From: Bacteroidota bacterium
Lineage (GTDB): Bacteria; Bacteroidota; Bacteroidia; AKYH767-A; OLB10
Length of the DNA stretch: 64,000 nucleotides
Assembly: GCA_016722525.1 (NCBI GenBank)
Contig: JADKJB010000017.1
Coordinates: 1 to 64,000 of the forward strand
Direction: 5' to 3'
Part shown: one piece after another, positions 39,601-49,470 of the stretch
Layout: each line of letters opens with the position of its first letter
How positions within the stretch are numbered: position 1 is the first letter of the stretch
Made by a program: the position numbers and the translations under genes
The notes under the pieces: generated by a model
The model's input: the letters and a program-made list of their open reading frames with translations, nothing else
Databases searched by the model: none
Told to the model about the DNA's origin: nothing

Positions 39601-42600
39601 GTCTGTATGGATGGAATCCAAAATGTTAGTTGTACCATTTGCAGCCAAACCAGTCAAATCAATTTCCACCAGTTCCCAACCTTCACCGCCTTCAGCAATA
39701 TCCTCTTCCCAAATCAGTAATTTATTAAAATACGCTTGTTTTTTTACACCGGTGACAGCTGCTCCCGCGATGTGATAACTGTCTTTAATATTAAAATACA
39801 ACATTTGTTCCTGAGTCCCTTTTACAATCACAGGAATATGTTGCCATGAAGAAGCTCTGAAATCATAATCAGCAGTTCCATAATCATGCGCATCAAATCC
39901 CATTACATCAATCCCATACAAACCGGGTTTGTTGTATGTGATGGATTTAGTAACAGTACTACCATTTAATTTTTCTTCGGAGTCGAAAAAATAATTTTCG
40001 TTTGAAATTACATGAGCTTCAGACGTGGAACTCACTCCATTTGTATTAGGATTTGGTCTTATAATATAATAGGATTCAGCCGAAATACTAGCATTAGTTA
40101 TGGATGCTTCCAGGTTGAACGCTGTATTTACATCCACATATTGAATGTATTTATGACCTGAAAAAGGAGATAGCGAATAACTTGTTGGTAAGGCATTTGT
40201 TCCATCATTTAACTCAAGAGAGAGTTCATGAGGTTGTGGGGCGGTTGAAACAACAGTTGCTCCGGGTTGATAGCTGAACGAATTATCAGCGAACTTAATG
40301 TGGTCATCATCATCAGCCCAAATTTCGGCCTCAATATAATTGTTTGCTATTTTGGCATAACCTGAATTATTGTAAGGATTGGTTGTTAAGACTTCTGTCT
40401 TTTCAAAATGTTCAGTAGCAAAAGTATTATTTGAAATATTAACATTGTTGGCTGGATCTCCATTCATGTTTGATGTAACATCATCCAAATTAGGATATGA
40501 AAGATTGATATTGCCATTGACCCCAAGTCCCCACTTCTTGTGAAAGATACTATTTTGAATAGAAGTGACAGATCCTCCAACATCATGAATTGGGATTTCA
40601 TTTGCACCAAGATTTGTGTAATATGCCAAATTTGCTCCTCCTGTCAAATTACCAAAACCCTGACCTGGAATCGAGTAAAAAGGGTTCCCTTGGCAATCAG
40701 GCATACATAAAAACGCACTAGACCAATATTTTCCATAAAATGCACCTGTACTGTAGCTATAAGGCCAATGGTTTAGGTAAGAGGGGAGTTGTGCTCCTGA
40801 ACAAGGACAATCTGCCATTTCGAACCTATTGTCATTATGTGTATTGATATCTTCTGATTGAAAAAACTGACTCAAGGTACAATTGTTTATGTTCCAATCT
40901 ACAATATGTGCTTGACCGTCAATAGCAGCTTTACAATCATCAAAGATAGTGTTGGAAATATTGACCTCTTGCACAAGCGGACCTTTCTCACTCATAAACC
41001 AGGCGCCATAACCTATTCCATATCTAGATCGGCCTTTTACTTTGTGAATGTAACAATTGGAAATGTTCAACAAATCAGAATCGAAGTTTTTCCAAATACC
41101 TGCCTGACTAAAACCGAAAATTTCACAATTTAGGATATTCACAGCATTGACACCATCACCACCTACATAAACGCCTCCACATAAATTTATATGATCATTA
41201 AAATCTTTATGATCTAAGCTTGCTCCTTTAATCCGCAAATTCTGAATTGTTGAATTGGGTTGCATAGCAAAACAAACATTGAACTAATATTATTGGCATC
41301 GTAAACAGCTTTGTGATTGGATGTAATTATGGGACATTCTGGTTCCCACCATTTAAAACTACTTGACAGCAAAACCCCTTCAGGTACAACTAGAGGAAAA
41401 TCAGTTGTTGCAAGCCCATTTAAATCAAAACTGTTTACAACGACAGCAACTCCTGAATGTAAAAGGCAATTTTTTAAATCGGTTGCATTAGCAACTTCAT
41501 AACACTCCGGTGGCATTATTACTCCGGAACTTCCACTGAAAGCAATAATAAATTGACTGTATGAGGTGGCAACAACATTTGATTTTAGGTTTCCGGAAGT
41601 AACATTTCCTGACAATATTCCTTTACCCAAATCCTTCCATTGCGATCCGTTCCAGGATGCGACGGAGATGAGTGTATCAGCTAATGATGAAAATGAATTC
41701 CAACCAAGGCTCACATAAACCTGCGAAGTGCCGGATGTACGGTTTAGGTTCCAGTATTGTTTTCGCAGCAGGCGGGCTAAAGTGGTGTCCTTGGTATTAG
41801 TATTAACCGAAAGTGAATCATCTTTGAATTCAGCTATAAATTCACTCGTAGTTGTCGCAGGTGCACTTATTTCGATAGGTCTGTAAGAATTGTTTGCACC
41901 TGTTGGGAATACAAATCCGGTATTTCCAATTTTTTTAACGGGTCCTTCCACGTAACTACTATCAGAAGCTCCAACTACCTTTGAGCCGAGTTTAAAAATA
42001 AGTTCATTGGAACTTTTGGTTAGAAATGTTCCTTTGACAAAAAGAGAGTGTCATCCACACTCAGTGTGGAATTTGCTGTAATAAACCCACCTGATTTGTT
42101 AATAGCAAGCTTTTTAAAAGGAAAATTGTAACTTCCATTCAAAGTTTGAATACTATCACCAGAAAAAGTCACCTTTCCACTAGCTGTATTAAACACCACC
42201 TTGTTGCTATTTATAGTTACGTTCCCATGGAAAAATTTTCACCGGAATAAGCAATTTGCAAATCCATTCCACCGGATGAACTTAATGTAACATTATCGAG
42301 ATACGTATCGGGATTAGTGCTCGCCATCCTAATTCTTCCGGCGCTCGCAGCGTTATCTAAGCTGAGTGGCCCTGAGAAGATATTATTACCCTCGCAGTGG
42401 TAATTTCCCGAACTGCCGTTGCGGGTGATGGTTGTTGTGCCGTTAAATGTGCTGTTCTTTAGCAAGATTCCAGGGAGGTTACAGTGAGGTTTCCATCAAA
42501 GTTAGCATTTATTAAGTTCAAAATGGCAGTTCCGGTTAAGGTTAAGGTTTGGGAAGTAGCACCTTGTTGATAGAAGTTTTTGAGTGTGAGATAATTGTTG

Positions 42601-43355
42601 GTAAAACCACTGCTGCCAATGGATATGGTTTTACCTGAGGCTAAATAGGTAACTCCTTCTGTATTGCCAGTGACTATACCCCCGGTACTGGTGTTATTTA
42701 GGATTAAATTGCCTGAAATAAAAGTTGTGTCCGCTGTTCCTAAATATATTTCGCGCGTTGAGTTGTTTGTGATAGTAACATTTTGAAAATTGTCACCATA
42801 TGTTGAACCAGTGGTAAAGTAGTAAGATCCTCCATGAGTAATGGATAAACTATCTGAAAAAATACAGTTTCCAGTGCCACTGGTATTTGCCGATCCGGTT
42901 GAGACCAATAAAACAGGCTTTAAAAATAAACCACCGTTCATATGAAAATAGCCGCAGTTAGCTTCCGTTCGGGCATTTATGGTAGCGCCACCAAAGTGAC
43001 ACAACGAACCGGATATATTTAGATTGCCGTTGTTGAGCAATCCACCATTGAAATAGGTTACTCCTGTTGTGGTTAGAGTATAGGTCCCTAAGTCTAGGGT
43101 ATCGCCGTTGATGGTGAAGTTGGTTACTGTTCGGTTTTGATCGAGCACCAAATTGTTGGGAGCATTGCTGTTGATGGTAATATTGTCACCAGAACCAGGT
43201 GTTGCACCACTACCGCCACCCGACCAATTCCCTGAATTTATCCAGGAGGAAGAAAAATTTCCATTCCAAATAAAACTGGCACCATTAATTGTATTTAAAA
43301 GAGCCAATTGAATGAATAGTAAAAATCCTAAAATATAAAGAAGTTGCGTTTTCAT
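36681..43355 (-). CDS. Very large T9SS-secreted beta-helix-type protein, many frameshifts
   Basis: Seven or more open pieces on the minus strand read as one protein of about 2200 residues from MKTQLLYILGFLLFIQ (signal peptide) at 43355 to the stop at 36681. Conserved sense continues across every break, near 42470, 42225, 42035, 41280, 39125, 38070, 37880, 37450, 36850 and closer to the 3' end, each explained by one-base indels mostly in homopolymers. The N-terminal part has strand-turn repeats (SFIWNGNFSSSWINSGNWSGG, then NGTTTITRNG-like turns). The middle is rich in Asn, with VxISNxxF steps typical of right-handed parallel beta-helices. The C-terminus contains MHPNPSSSKLFF, a T9SS type A domain. 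A surface adhesin or polysaccharide-binding role is a guess. True decay cannot be excluded because indels are denser here than elsewhere. Confidence 0.68.
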
Positions 43356-43415
43356 AGCTGTAAGTATTAAAAGGCTTGAATTTATTTGTTTGATTAAAAA
43401 ATGGATTGTTTCCAA

Positions 43416-43876
43416 CTAATTTCCGATGAACTCATACCAGTTGGACCAGCTGTTTGACCCGTTTTTAAGTCGCACTTTGGCATGATAAGCATTCAGTAAT
43501 GTCACCATACCCATTCCTACACTAATTTCATTTTCGGTACGTGAATACGACATCCCGGGAGGCAAGCCCGATGTTTGATCATAAGTAAATATATGTGAGA
43601 ACATTTCCGAAGCATTGTCATCCGTTCCAACAAGCATTTCAATTTCATTCACATTATTGGTATCAGCAACTACCACTTTAAAATAGCCTTCATTGCCCGA
43701 GAAGGAAACTGCTGCATCTAAGGGAGTTTGTGCTTTGAATAAAATGTGCAACAACAAAACAAAATCAAAAACCAAATGTGAAATTTTACTACCAGTTGAT
43801 TAAAAGGAACTGAATTTTTAAAACGAATAAATCGTATGCTTTCTTTCCGCGAAAAAAGGTTTTGGCTTGTTTTCAT
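43416..43876 (-). CDS. Small secreted protein of unknown function
   Basis: The last about 100 residues read AQTPLDAAVSFSGNEGYFKVVV, IEMLVGTDDNAS and WSNWYEFIGN, a beta-rich domain seen in small exported proteins of Bacteroidota that often precede large surface proteins. The open frame begins at TTG 43775 within the hydrophobic signal region. An ATG at 43876 with a basic N-terminus (MKTSQNLFSRKE) lies in another frame, and an indel near 43755-43770 would join the two. The gene directly precedes the very large T9SS gene by about 60 bases and is probably co-transcribed with it. Confidence 0.55.
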
Positions 43877-44157
43877 GAGTATAAATTTTAAATGTTAATA
43901 CACACTTTTTCCATTAGCGTAAAAAAATTATTTCACACTGGTTTCAATAAAACATAACTTTTTCATACAACTAATGATCCTGTATTTTTGCCGGGGGGTG
44001 CAAGTGGATCAATCAATTTCAGTAAAACTCAATACAATTGTAATAAAGAATATTGCCTTTCCGACAAATGTTGAAAACTATTTATTCGACTAACTTACAA
44101 AATGCGAGTGTTGAATTTTTAAAAATTATTGTGTCAAAATAATATCAAATAAAAATA
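43877..44157. other. Intergenic stretch without recognised gene
   Basis: AT-rich region upstream of the small secreted protein gene, likely holding the promoter of the minus-strand T9SS unit. A TATTTTTG on the plus strand at 43983-43990 has no gene behind it. Confidence 0.4.
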
Positions 44158-44190
44158 TAAAGGGTGTCCACCAAAATTGGACACCCTTTA
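44158..44190 (-). terminator. Hairpin terminator of the 200-residue secreted protein gene
   Basis: A 12-bp perfect stem (AAAGGGTGTCCA at 44159-44170 with its complement at 44178-44189), 7-base loop, 30 bases after the stop at 44220. On the minus strand it is followed by an AT-rich, T-containing tail. Confidence 0.65.
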
Positions 44191-44219
44191 TTATTGGTTA
44201 ATTAATTTGCTTACCTAAA

Positions 44220-44822
44220 TTAATCCAAAAGCAATTTACCTAACATCTTTCCACCTTTAGCATACGATTCAGCAATACGTGATCCTGCATCATAATCATA
44301 ACCCATCACTTGTGATCCGGGTACTTTTTGTTGCGAAAGTTTTGCAATTACTGTTGTTGGATTAGCTGTCTCTACATAAATGTATTCAAAACTTACATAG
44401 GCAGCTTGCTTCATTATTCCGATATTAAATCCCGGTTCCACAAAAGTTGTTTTTACAATGAGTGTGTATTTTGCTTCAGGATTAATACCATAAGTGGTGC
44501 CTGATTTAGCAAGAACATCGTTGATGAGTTCTTCGAATTTTGGTTCATACCTGTCTTTTCTGGCCTTGATCCAACCCTCTTTAAATTTATCGCCTTTACC
44601 GGGTTCTTTATCGTTGTATTCTTTAACTTTCACATCTACATACTCGGCTTCAGTTTTAAATTTGCCTACACCAAAATTTGAATAGTCATATTGAATATTG
44701 ACTTTCTTATCGGATTTAACTGCATCAATGCTTCCTGACTCCACTTTAATTTTTTGGGCAGAAACACTTCCGGCAGCAAGTAAAAGAAATACTGAAACGG
44801 CAACTACGATTTTTTTTGTCAT
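44220..44822 (-). CDS. Secreted hypothetical protein, 200 residues
   Basis: A clear signal peptide (about 1-22, cleavage after SVSAQ) is followed by a Lys-rich mature domain (QYDYSNFGVGKFKTEAEYV, then KYTLIVKTTFVEPGFNIG, YVSFEYIYVET). The pattern of alternating strands suggests a periplasmic or surface beta-protein. No catalytic motif or sorting domain is visible. It is transcribed divergently from the second half of the pigment cluster and ends at its own hairpin terminator. I do not recognise a named family. Confidence 0.75.
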   Translation of the reverse strand: MTKKIVVAVSVFLLLAAGSVSAQKIKVESGSIDAVKSDKKVNIQYDYSNFGVGKFKTEAEYVDVKVKEYNDKEPGKGDKFKEGWIKARKDRYEPKFEELINDVLAKSGTTYGINPEAKYTLIVKTTFVEPGFNIGIMKQAAYVSFEYIYVETANPTTVIAKLSQQKVPGSQVMGYDYDAGSRIAESYAKGGKMLGKLLLD

Positions 44823-44851
44823 GTTTTTAATTTTTTTTAGGGATGATTGGA

Positions 44852-44859
44852 CAAATATA
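44852..44859 (-). promoter_or_regulatory. Possible -7 element of the minus-strand 200-residue gene
   Basis: On the minus strand the sequence reads TATATTTG (TAnnTTTG), 30 bases before the ATG. No TTG lies at the expected spacing. Confidence 0.3.
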
Positions 44860-44899
44860 AAAGGATTCTACGCATGAAAGGTCATTGTTCCTTTTTATT

Positions 44900-44907
44900 T
44901 ACTTTTG
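44900..44907 (+). promoter_or_regulatory. Possible -7 element of the second pigment operon
   Basis: TACTTTTG matches TAnnTTTG, 18 bases before the ATG at 44926. This is where a promoter is required, since the upstream gene is divergent. The -33 box is not evident. Confidence 0.4.
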
Positions 44908-44925
44908 CACACTTCCCAAAAGTGC

Positions 44926-45549
44926 ATGAATCCTACCGAAAACTTTGTTACTCAACACTGCCGAATCCGGCAAAATTCCATTTCCGCCAATGGGGAGTTG
45001 ATTTTCCAAACCAGAGATGTCCATTTTCAGGATTTTGCCGATAGTTGCTACCGCCATTTTGAGTTAGGCTATCCCAAATTTCATAAAATGGATAATTTAT
45101 CAAAGTTGGGCCTTCTGGCAACAGATATCTTATTGAATAACATGCAGTTATCAAAAAAATATGCGCCTTACCAAATTGGGGTGATTTTAAGCAACCGGAA
45201 TTCGAGCCTGGACACCGATATCAAATATTACAATATGGTCAAAAAGGGAGTAGCAAGTCCTGCTGTTTTTGTATATTCGCTTCCGAATATTGTAATTGGT
45301 GAAATCTGCATCAAACAAGGGATTAAAGGTGAAAGTACCTTTTTTATTTCCGATCAGTACAACATCCCTCAACAAGTTAATTATGTAAACCATCTGCTTG
45401 AAACCAAAGTCCTGGATGCATGTATTTGTGGCTGGGTAGAATTGATAGAAGAAAGCTACGAAGCTTTTTTTTATCTGGTTGAAAAAAACGGAGGAGCTGG
45501 CAATAAAAAGCATACTACTCAACAAATAGAAGAATTATATAACAAATGA
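44926..45549 (+). CDS. Half-length ketosynthase-like protein without catalytic Cys
   Basis: About 207 residues from ATG 44926. KMDNLSKLGLLATDILL, YQIGVILSNRNSSLDTD, SPAVFVYSLPNIVIGEI and VLDACICGWVEL follow, in order, the N-terminal half of the thiolase/ketosynthase fold. The place of the nucleophile reads TFFISDQYNIP, with no Cys. The C-terminal half with the catalytic His residues is missing. Short proteins like this occur in flexirubin clusters and are sometimes labelled 3-oxoacyl-ACP synthase. It cannot be a normal condensing enzyme. A structural or regulatory partner of a KS or CLF is an inference. It is 5 bases upstream of the ACP gene and starts the second operon. Confidence 0.7.
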   Translation: MNPTENFVTQHCRIRQNSISANGELIFQTRDVHFQDFADSCYRHFELGYPKFHKMDNLSKLGLLATDILLNNMQLSKKYAPYQIGVILSNRNSSLDTDIKYYNMVKKGVASPAVFVYSLPNIVIGEICIKQGIKGESTFFISDQYNIPQQVNYVNHLLETKVLDACICGWVELIEESYEAFFYLVEKNGGAGNKKHTTQQIEELYNK

Positions 45550-45553
45550 ATTA

Positions 45554-45807
45554 ATGACTGAGTTAAAAGAAAATTTGAAGCGACAAATAGTCGAGCAGCT
45601 TAATTTAAAAGATATCAAACCTGAAACTATTGGTGATGATCAACCTCTTTTTGTGGAAGGTCTTGGATTGGATTCCATTGATGCATTGGAGCTGATAGTG
45701 CTGTTACAACAACATTATGGGATAAAACTCGGAAAGCTGAGGATGGCCCTACCGTTTTTAGATCAGTAAATTCAATGGCTGAATATATTATGGCCAACAA
45801 GAAATAA
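45554..45807 (+). CDS. Acyl carrier protein of module 2, one frameshift
   Basis: About 84 residues after repair. The phosphopantetheine Ser41 is in GLGLDSIDALEL. The frame breaks in the last helix. One extra A in the run at 45733-45735 restores KAEDGPTVFRSVNSMAEYIM and the stop at 45805-45807, matching the end of the ACP at 30203. The ketosynthase starts 5 bases later. Confidence 0.85.
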
Positions 45808-45812
45808 AACAC

Positions 45813-47018
45813 ATGGGTGCCCCCGTTTATATTGTCAATGTTGGTATCATTTCAGCTATAGGAAACAATATTGCCGAAACATTACAAGCTTTTGAAAAAC
45901 ACCAATCGGGTGTTGCAACTGTAGCGCATCTTCCAACCCGACACCATCTGGAATTTCCTTTAGCGGAAGTGAAATTTACCAATGAGGAACTAGCACTTAG
46001 AACGGGATTGGATAGCAGGTTAAGCCGAACCATTTTATTGAGTTATTATGCAGCTCAGGAAGCGTTACAACCTTTCAGTATTGCCGAATTCAACAAATTA
46101 AATGTTGGCTTTATTTCAGCCAGTACTGTTGGAGGAATGGATAAAACAGAATTTTTTTTCGAAGATTTTGTAAGCGACCAGTCGTCAGGAGACTTAAGGA
46201 ATGTTATACATCATGATTGTGGTAAGCCCACAGATTATGTTTGCGAAAAACTTGGATTGAAGGGGTTTGTTACCACTATCAGCACTGCATGTTCTTCGTC
46301 AGCCAATGCAATTATGCTGGGTACCCGAATGATTAAAAGCGGTCAACTTGACGTGGTTATTGCCGGAGGAGTTGATGCACTAACCCGATTTACATTAAAC
46401 GGTTTTAATTCATTAATGATTGTAGATAGAAAGCAGTGCAAACCACTTGATGCCAATCGTGAAGGATTAAATTTAGGTGAAGGTGCTGCCTACGTAGTTT
46501 TAATGAGTGCAAAAACAGCGAAAGATTTCAACACCTCACTGCTTTGCGAGGTATCGGGATATTGTAACACCAACGACTCCCATCACCAAACTGCATTGTC
46601 GGAAAATGGCAATGGTCCGTATTTAGCCATGATGGGTGCTTTGAAAATGAGTGGAATTGATGCATCCGAAATTAGTTACATTAATATGCATGGTACCGGA
46701 ACACAAAACAATGATAGTGCAGAAGGAAAAGCAGTGGAACGTGTATTTCATCCTAACTATCCAAAGTTAAGCTCTACAAAATCATTCACTGGTCATACCT
46801 TAGGAGCCAGCGGCGGAGTTGAAGCCGTGTTATCTGCATTAGCCATTAAGAATGATTTAATTTTTCCTAACTTCAGTCATGAAAATGTAATAGAAGGGCT
46901 TCATTTTTTACCTGAAACAAAATTTCAAAAAAACGTTCCATTAAAACATGTGCTTTCTAATTCATTCGGTTTTGGAGGCAATTGCACATCTCTTATTTTT
47001 TCAAAGCCAATACTATGA
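45813..47018 (+). CDS. FabF-type ketosynthase of module 2
   Basis: 401 residues. The triad is Cys160 (TISTACSSSANAI), His293 (INMHGTGTQNND) and His328 (SFTGHTLGASGGVE). It is clearly homologous over its full length to the ketosynthase at 30837, with shared blocks such as SRFT/TRFTLNGFNSL and GLNLGEGA, but diverged enough to be an old duplication. Its stop overlaps the CLF start by ATGA, as in module 1. It is likely to form a second KS-CLF heterodimer, perhaps for the alkyl or second polyene chain. Confidence 0.92.
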   Translation: MGAPVYIVNVGIISAIGNNIAETLQAFEKHQSGVATVAHLPTRHHLEFPLAEVKFTNEELALRTGLDSRLSRTILLSYYAAQEALQPFSIAEFNKLNVGFISASTVGGMDKTEFFFEDFVSDQSSGDLRNVIHHDCGKPTDYVCEKLGLKGFVTTISTACSSSANAIMLGTRMIKSGQLDVVIAGGVDALTRFTLNGFNSLMIVDRKQCKPLDANREGLNLGEGAAYVVLMSAKTAKDFNTSLLCEVSGYCNTNDSHHQTALSENGNGPYLAMMGALKMSGIDASEISYINMHGTGTQNNDSAEGKAVERVFHPNYPKLSSTKSFTGHTLGASGGVEAVLSALAIKNDLIFPNFSHENVIEGLHFLPETKFQKNVPLKHVLSNSFGFGGNCTSLIFSKPIL

Positions 47019-48074
47019 AGGTATATATTAATGGCTTAGGAAACATTTCGCCACAGCAAACTCATGATGGTGAAATTGCAGTTGCAGGAATGAAATTATT
47101 GCAAACTACCAGAAATAGCTGCATAGAGCCTGAATATGCAAATTTTGTTGATCCAAAACAGCTCAGGCGCATGAGCAGAATCATCAGAATGGGAGTCGCT
47201 TCCTCGATATTGGCAATGAAAGATTCAGGAATTGAAAAACCCGAAGCTATAATTGTTGGCACCGCTTTTGGTTGTCTGGAGGACACTTATTCTTTTCTTT
47301 CTAAATTGATATTGCATAAAGAAGATATGCTCAGCCCAACAGCTTTTATACATTCTACTCATAATACTATTGCAGCACAAGTAGCTTTGTTGTTTCAATG
47401 CAGAGGGTATAACAGCACCTATGTTCATAAAAGCATTTCATTTGAAAGTGCATTGATCGATGGACTGTTGTTATTAAATGAAAAGACTGCAAACCAGGTT
47501 TTAGTTGGTGGTGTTGATGAAATTATTAATGCCGGATATACTATTTTGAACCGCTTAGGGCACTACAAAAAAAATGAAGAATTAAGTACTCACACATTTC
47601 CTGGAATCAAAAACAAAGGGATCGGTTGCCGGTGAGGGGGCTGCATTTTTTTCGCTCACAACTAATCATGATACTAAGTGCTATGCACAAATTAAATCTG
47701 TAAAAACGCTTTCATTCAATAGCGTTGAAAATTTTGTGTTAGCTACAAAAGAACTACTTAATTCAAATAATGTAACCAGTCCCGATCTTGTGCTTGCAGG
47801 TTACAATGGCGATATCAATGAAGATTCCATTACAGCTATATTTCTCGACTCCTTAGATTTAAAAAGAGTAACCTCTCCTTACAAGCAGTATTGTGGTGAA
47901 TATGGAACTTCATCTGCTTTTGCGTTGTGGATGGCTGCTCACATACTTAAAGCAGGAGTTATTCCTGATTCATTTAATTTAAAAGTCGAAAAGACTACAG
48001 GAATAAAAAATATTCTAATTTATAATCACTTAGGAAACACACATCATTCAATAGTATTAGTATCGGCATGTTAA
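47015..48074 (+). CDS. Chain-length factor-like subunit of module 2 (no catalytic Cys), one frameshift
   Basis: About 352 residues after repair, from ATG 47015. It parallels the CLF at 32042: NGLGNISPQQT at the start, TYVHKSISFESALID where an active ketosynthase has its Cys, and CGEYGTSSAFALW near the end. The frame is restored if one G is removed from GGG at 47618-47620, giving KNKGSVAGEGAAFF. Absence of the catalytic Cys in both CLFs supports a conserved non-condensing role. Confidence 0.83.
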
Positions 48075-48839
48075 CCTTTAAAAAGACCCTTTTTTCATTC
48101 GCCATTGCTTTGCTGCTGTTACTAGTAGCTGATTATTACTTGGACTTAACTATAGTATTCTATTTACTGCTACTAATGGCCTTTTTATCAGTAGTATTTT
48201 ATGGATCCTATTTTATAGATTCTAACTTTCATATTAAAGTGCTTTGCAATGCACCGACTGCACACAACGAAGTAGCCTTGACCTTTGATGACGGACCGAT
48301 TGCCAATAATACGGAAAGAATTCTTGATATATTAAAATTAAACCATGTACCTGCCACGTTTTTTTGTATTGGCCATAGAATCAATTCCAATGAACAACTC
48401 TTTAAAAGAATAGTATCAGAAGGGCATACAATCGGCAACCACAGCTATTCGCATCATTTTTTTTCGATCTCTTTTCAGCAAATAGAATGGAACAGGAATT
48501 GATTGAAACTAATGCGGCAGCGGAAAAATTACATCTAAAAAAATGAAATTGTTCCGGCCACCCTATGGAGTAACAACTCCGGTAGTAGCAAAAGTTATTT
48601 CAGAAACCGGTATGCAACCTATAGGGTGGAGCCTGAGATCGATGGATACTGTTATCAAAGACGAAGCTAAATTAGTATTGAAGATTAAAAATAATTTAAA
48701 GTCGGGTGATATTATATTGCTTCATGACACAGCCGCAGTTACTTTAGCTGCCCTTCAGCAGATTATAAATGAAATAAAAGCAAAGGGTTTTAAAATAGTT
48801 AGAATTGATCAACTTTTAAATATTGAACCTTATGCATAA
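48068..48839 (+). CDS. NodB-type polysaccharide deacetylase-like protein, two frameshifts
   Basis: About 257 residues after repair. Two N-terminal membrane segments (about 6-24 and 28-48) anchor a NodB (CE4) domain with TFDDGP (metal Asp), GNHSYSHH (metal His pair), RPPYG (motif 3) and LLHDT (motif 5). Two single-base deletions are needed, one in the T8 run at 48467-48474 and one in the A7 run at 48537-48543; both restore conserved sense. The enzyme would remove an N- or O-acyl group in the periplasm. Its substrate in the pigment pathway is unknown. It overlaps the CLF stop upstream and the LolA-like gene downstream. Confidence 0.8.
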
Positions 48840-49470
48840 AAGATGGAAATTAGTACTATTTTTTATGGCATTTACCTGTTTAGCTTTTGCACAACCCAAA
48901 GGCTTCACAATTCTTCAAAATGATAGCTCATTCAGAAACAAGTTAGCTCAAACGGCAAAAAAAACACAAACCATTAAAAGCGAATTCACCCAAGAAAAAA
49001 ATTTAAATGTGCTTTCCGAAAAAATTACTTCTAAAGGATTGTTCAAATTTAAGAAAAATAACAAAGTCAGAATGGAATATACCCAGCCATTTAAATACCT
49101 TTTAGTTATAAATGGTGATAAGGTAATGATTAAAGATGCGCAAAAAACAAATTCCTTTTCATCAAGAAGCAATAAGTTATTTACTGTTGTCAATAACATA
49201 ATAATTGATTGTGTTCAGGGGACCGCTCCTGAAAACAAGGAATTCAAATCGGTTGTGTTTAAAAACGATAAAAGTTATTTATTGCAACTGACTCCTGTTA
49301 AAAAAGAAATGAAAGAATATTTTGCAACAATCAGCCTATATCTGGATACTAAAGAATGTTCTGTTGTTAGAATTGAAATGCTAGAACCTTCAGGATATAC
49401 TACTATAATAAACTTCATCAATAAAGAAATTAATGCAATTATTCCAGATACGGATTTTACTATTTATTAG
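48832..49470 (+). CDS. LolA-like outer membrane lipid/lipoprotein carrier
   Basis: About 212 residues from ATG 48832. A signal peptide (about 1-20, ending AFAQ) is followed by the LolA-type fold: TIKSEFTQEKNLNVLSEKI, SKGLFKFKKNNKVRMEYTQPFKYLLVINGDKVM and a C-terminal beta region. LolA homologues in aryl polyene clusters are thought to carry the hydrophobic product across the periplasm to the outer membrane. It overlaps both neighbouring genes, so it is translationally coupled. Confidence 0.85.
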   Translation: MHKRWKLVLFFMAFTCLAFAQPKGFTILQNDSSFRNKLAQTAKKTQTIKSEFTQEKNLNVLSEKITSKGLFKFKKNNKVRMEYTQPFKYLLVINGDKVMIKDAQKTNSFSSRSNKLFTVVNNIIIDCVQGTAPENKEFKSVVFKNDKSYLLQLTPVKKEMKEYFATISLYLDTKECSVVRIEMLEPSGYTTIINFINKEINAIIPDTDFTIY

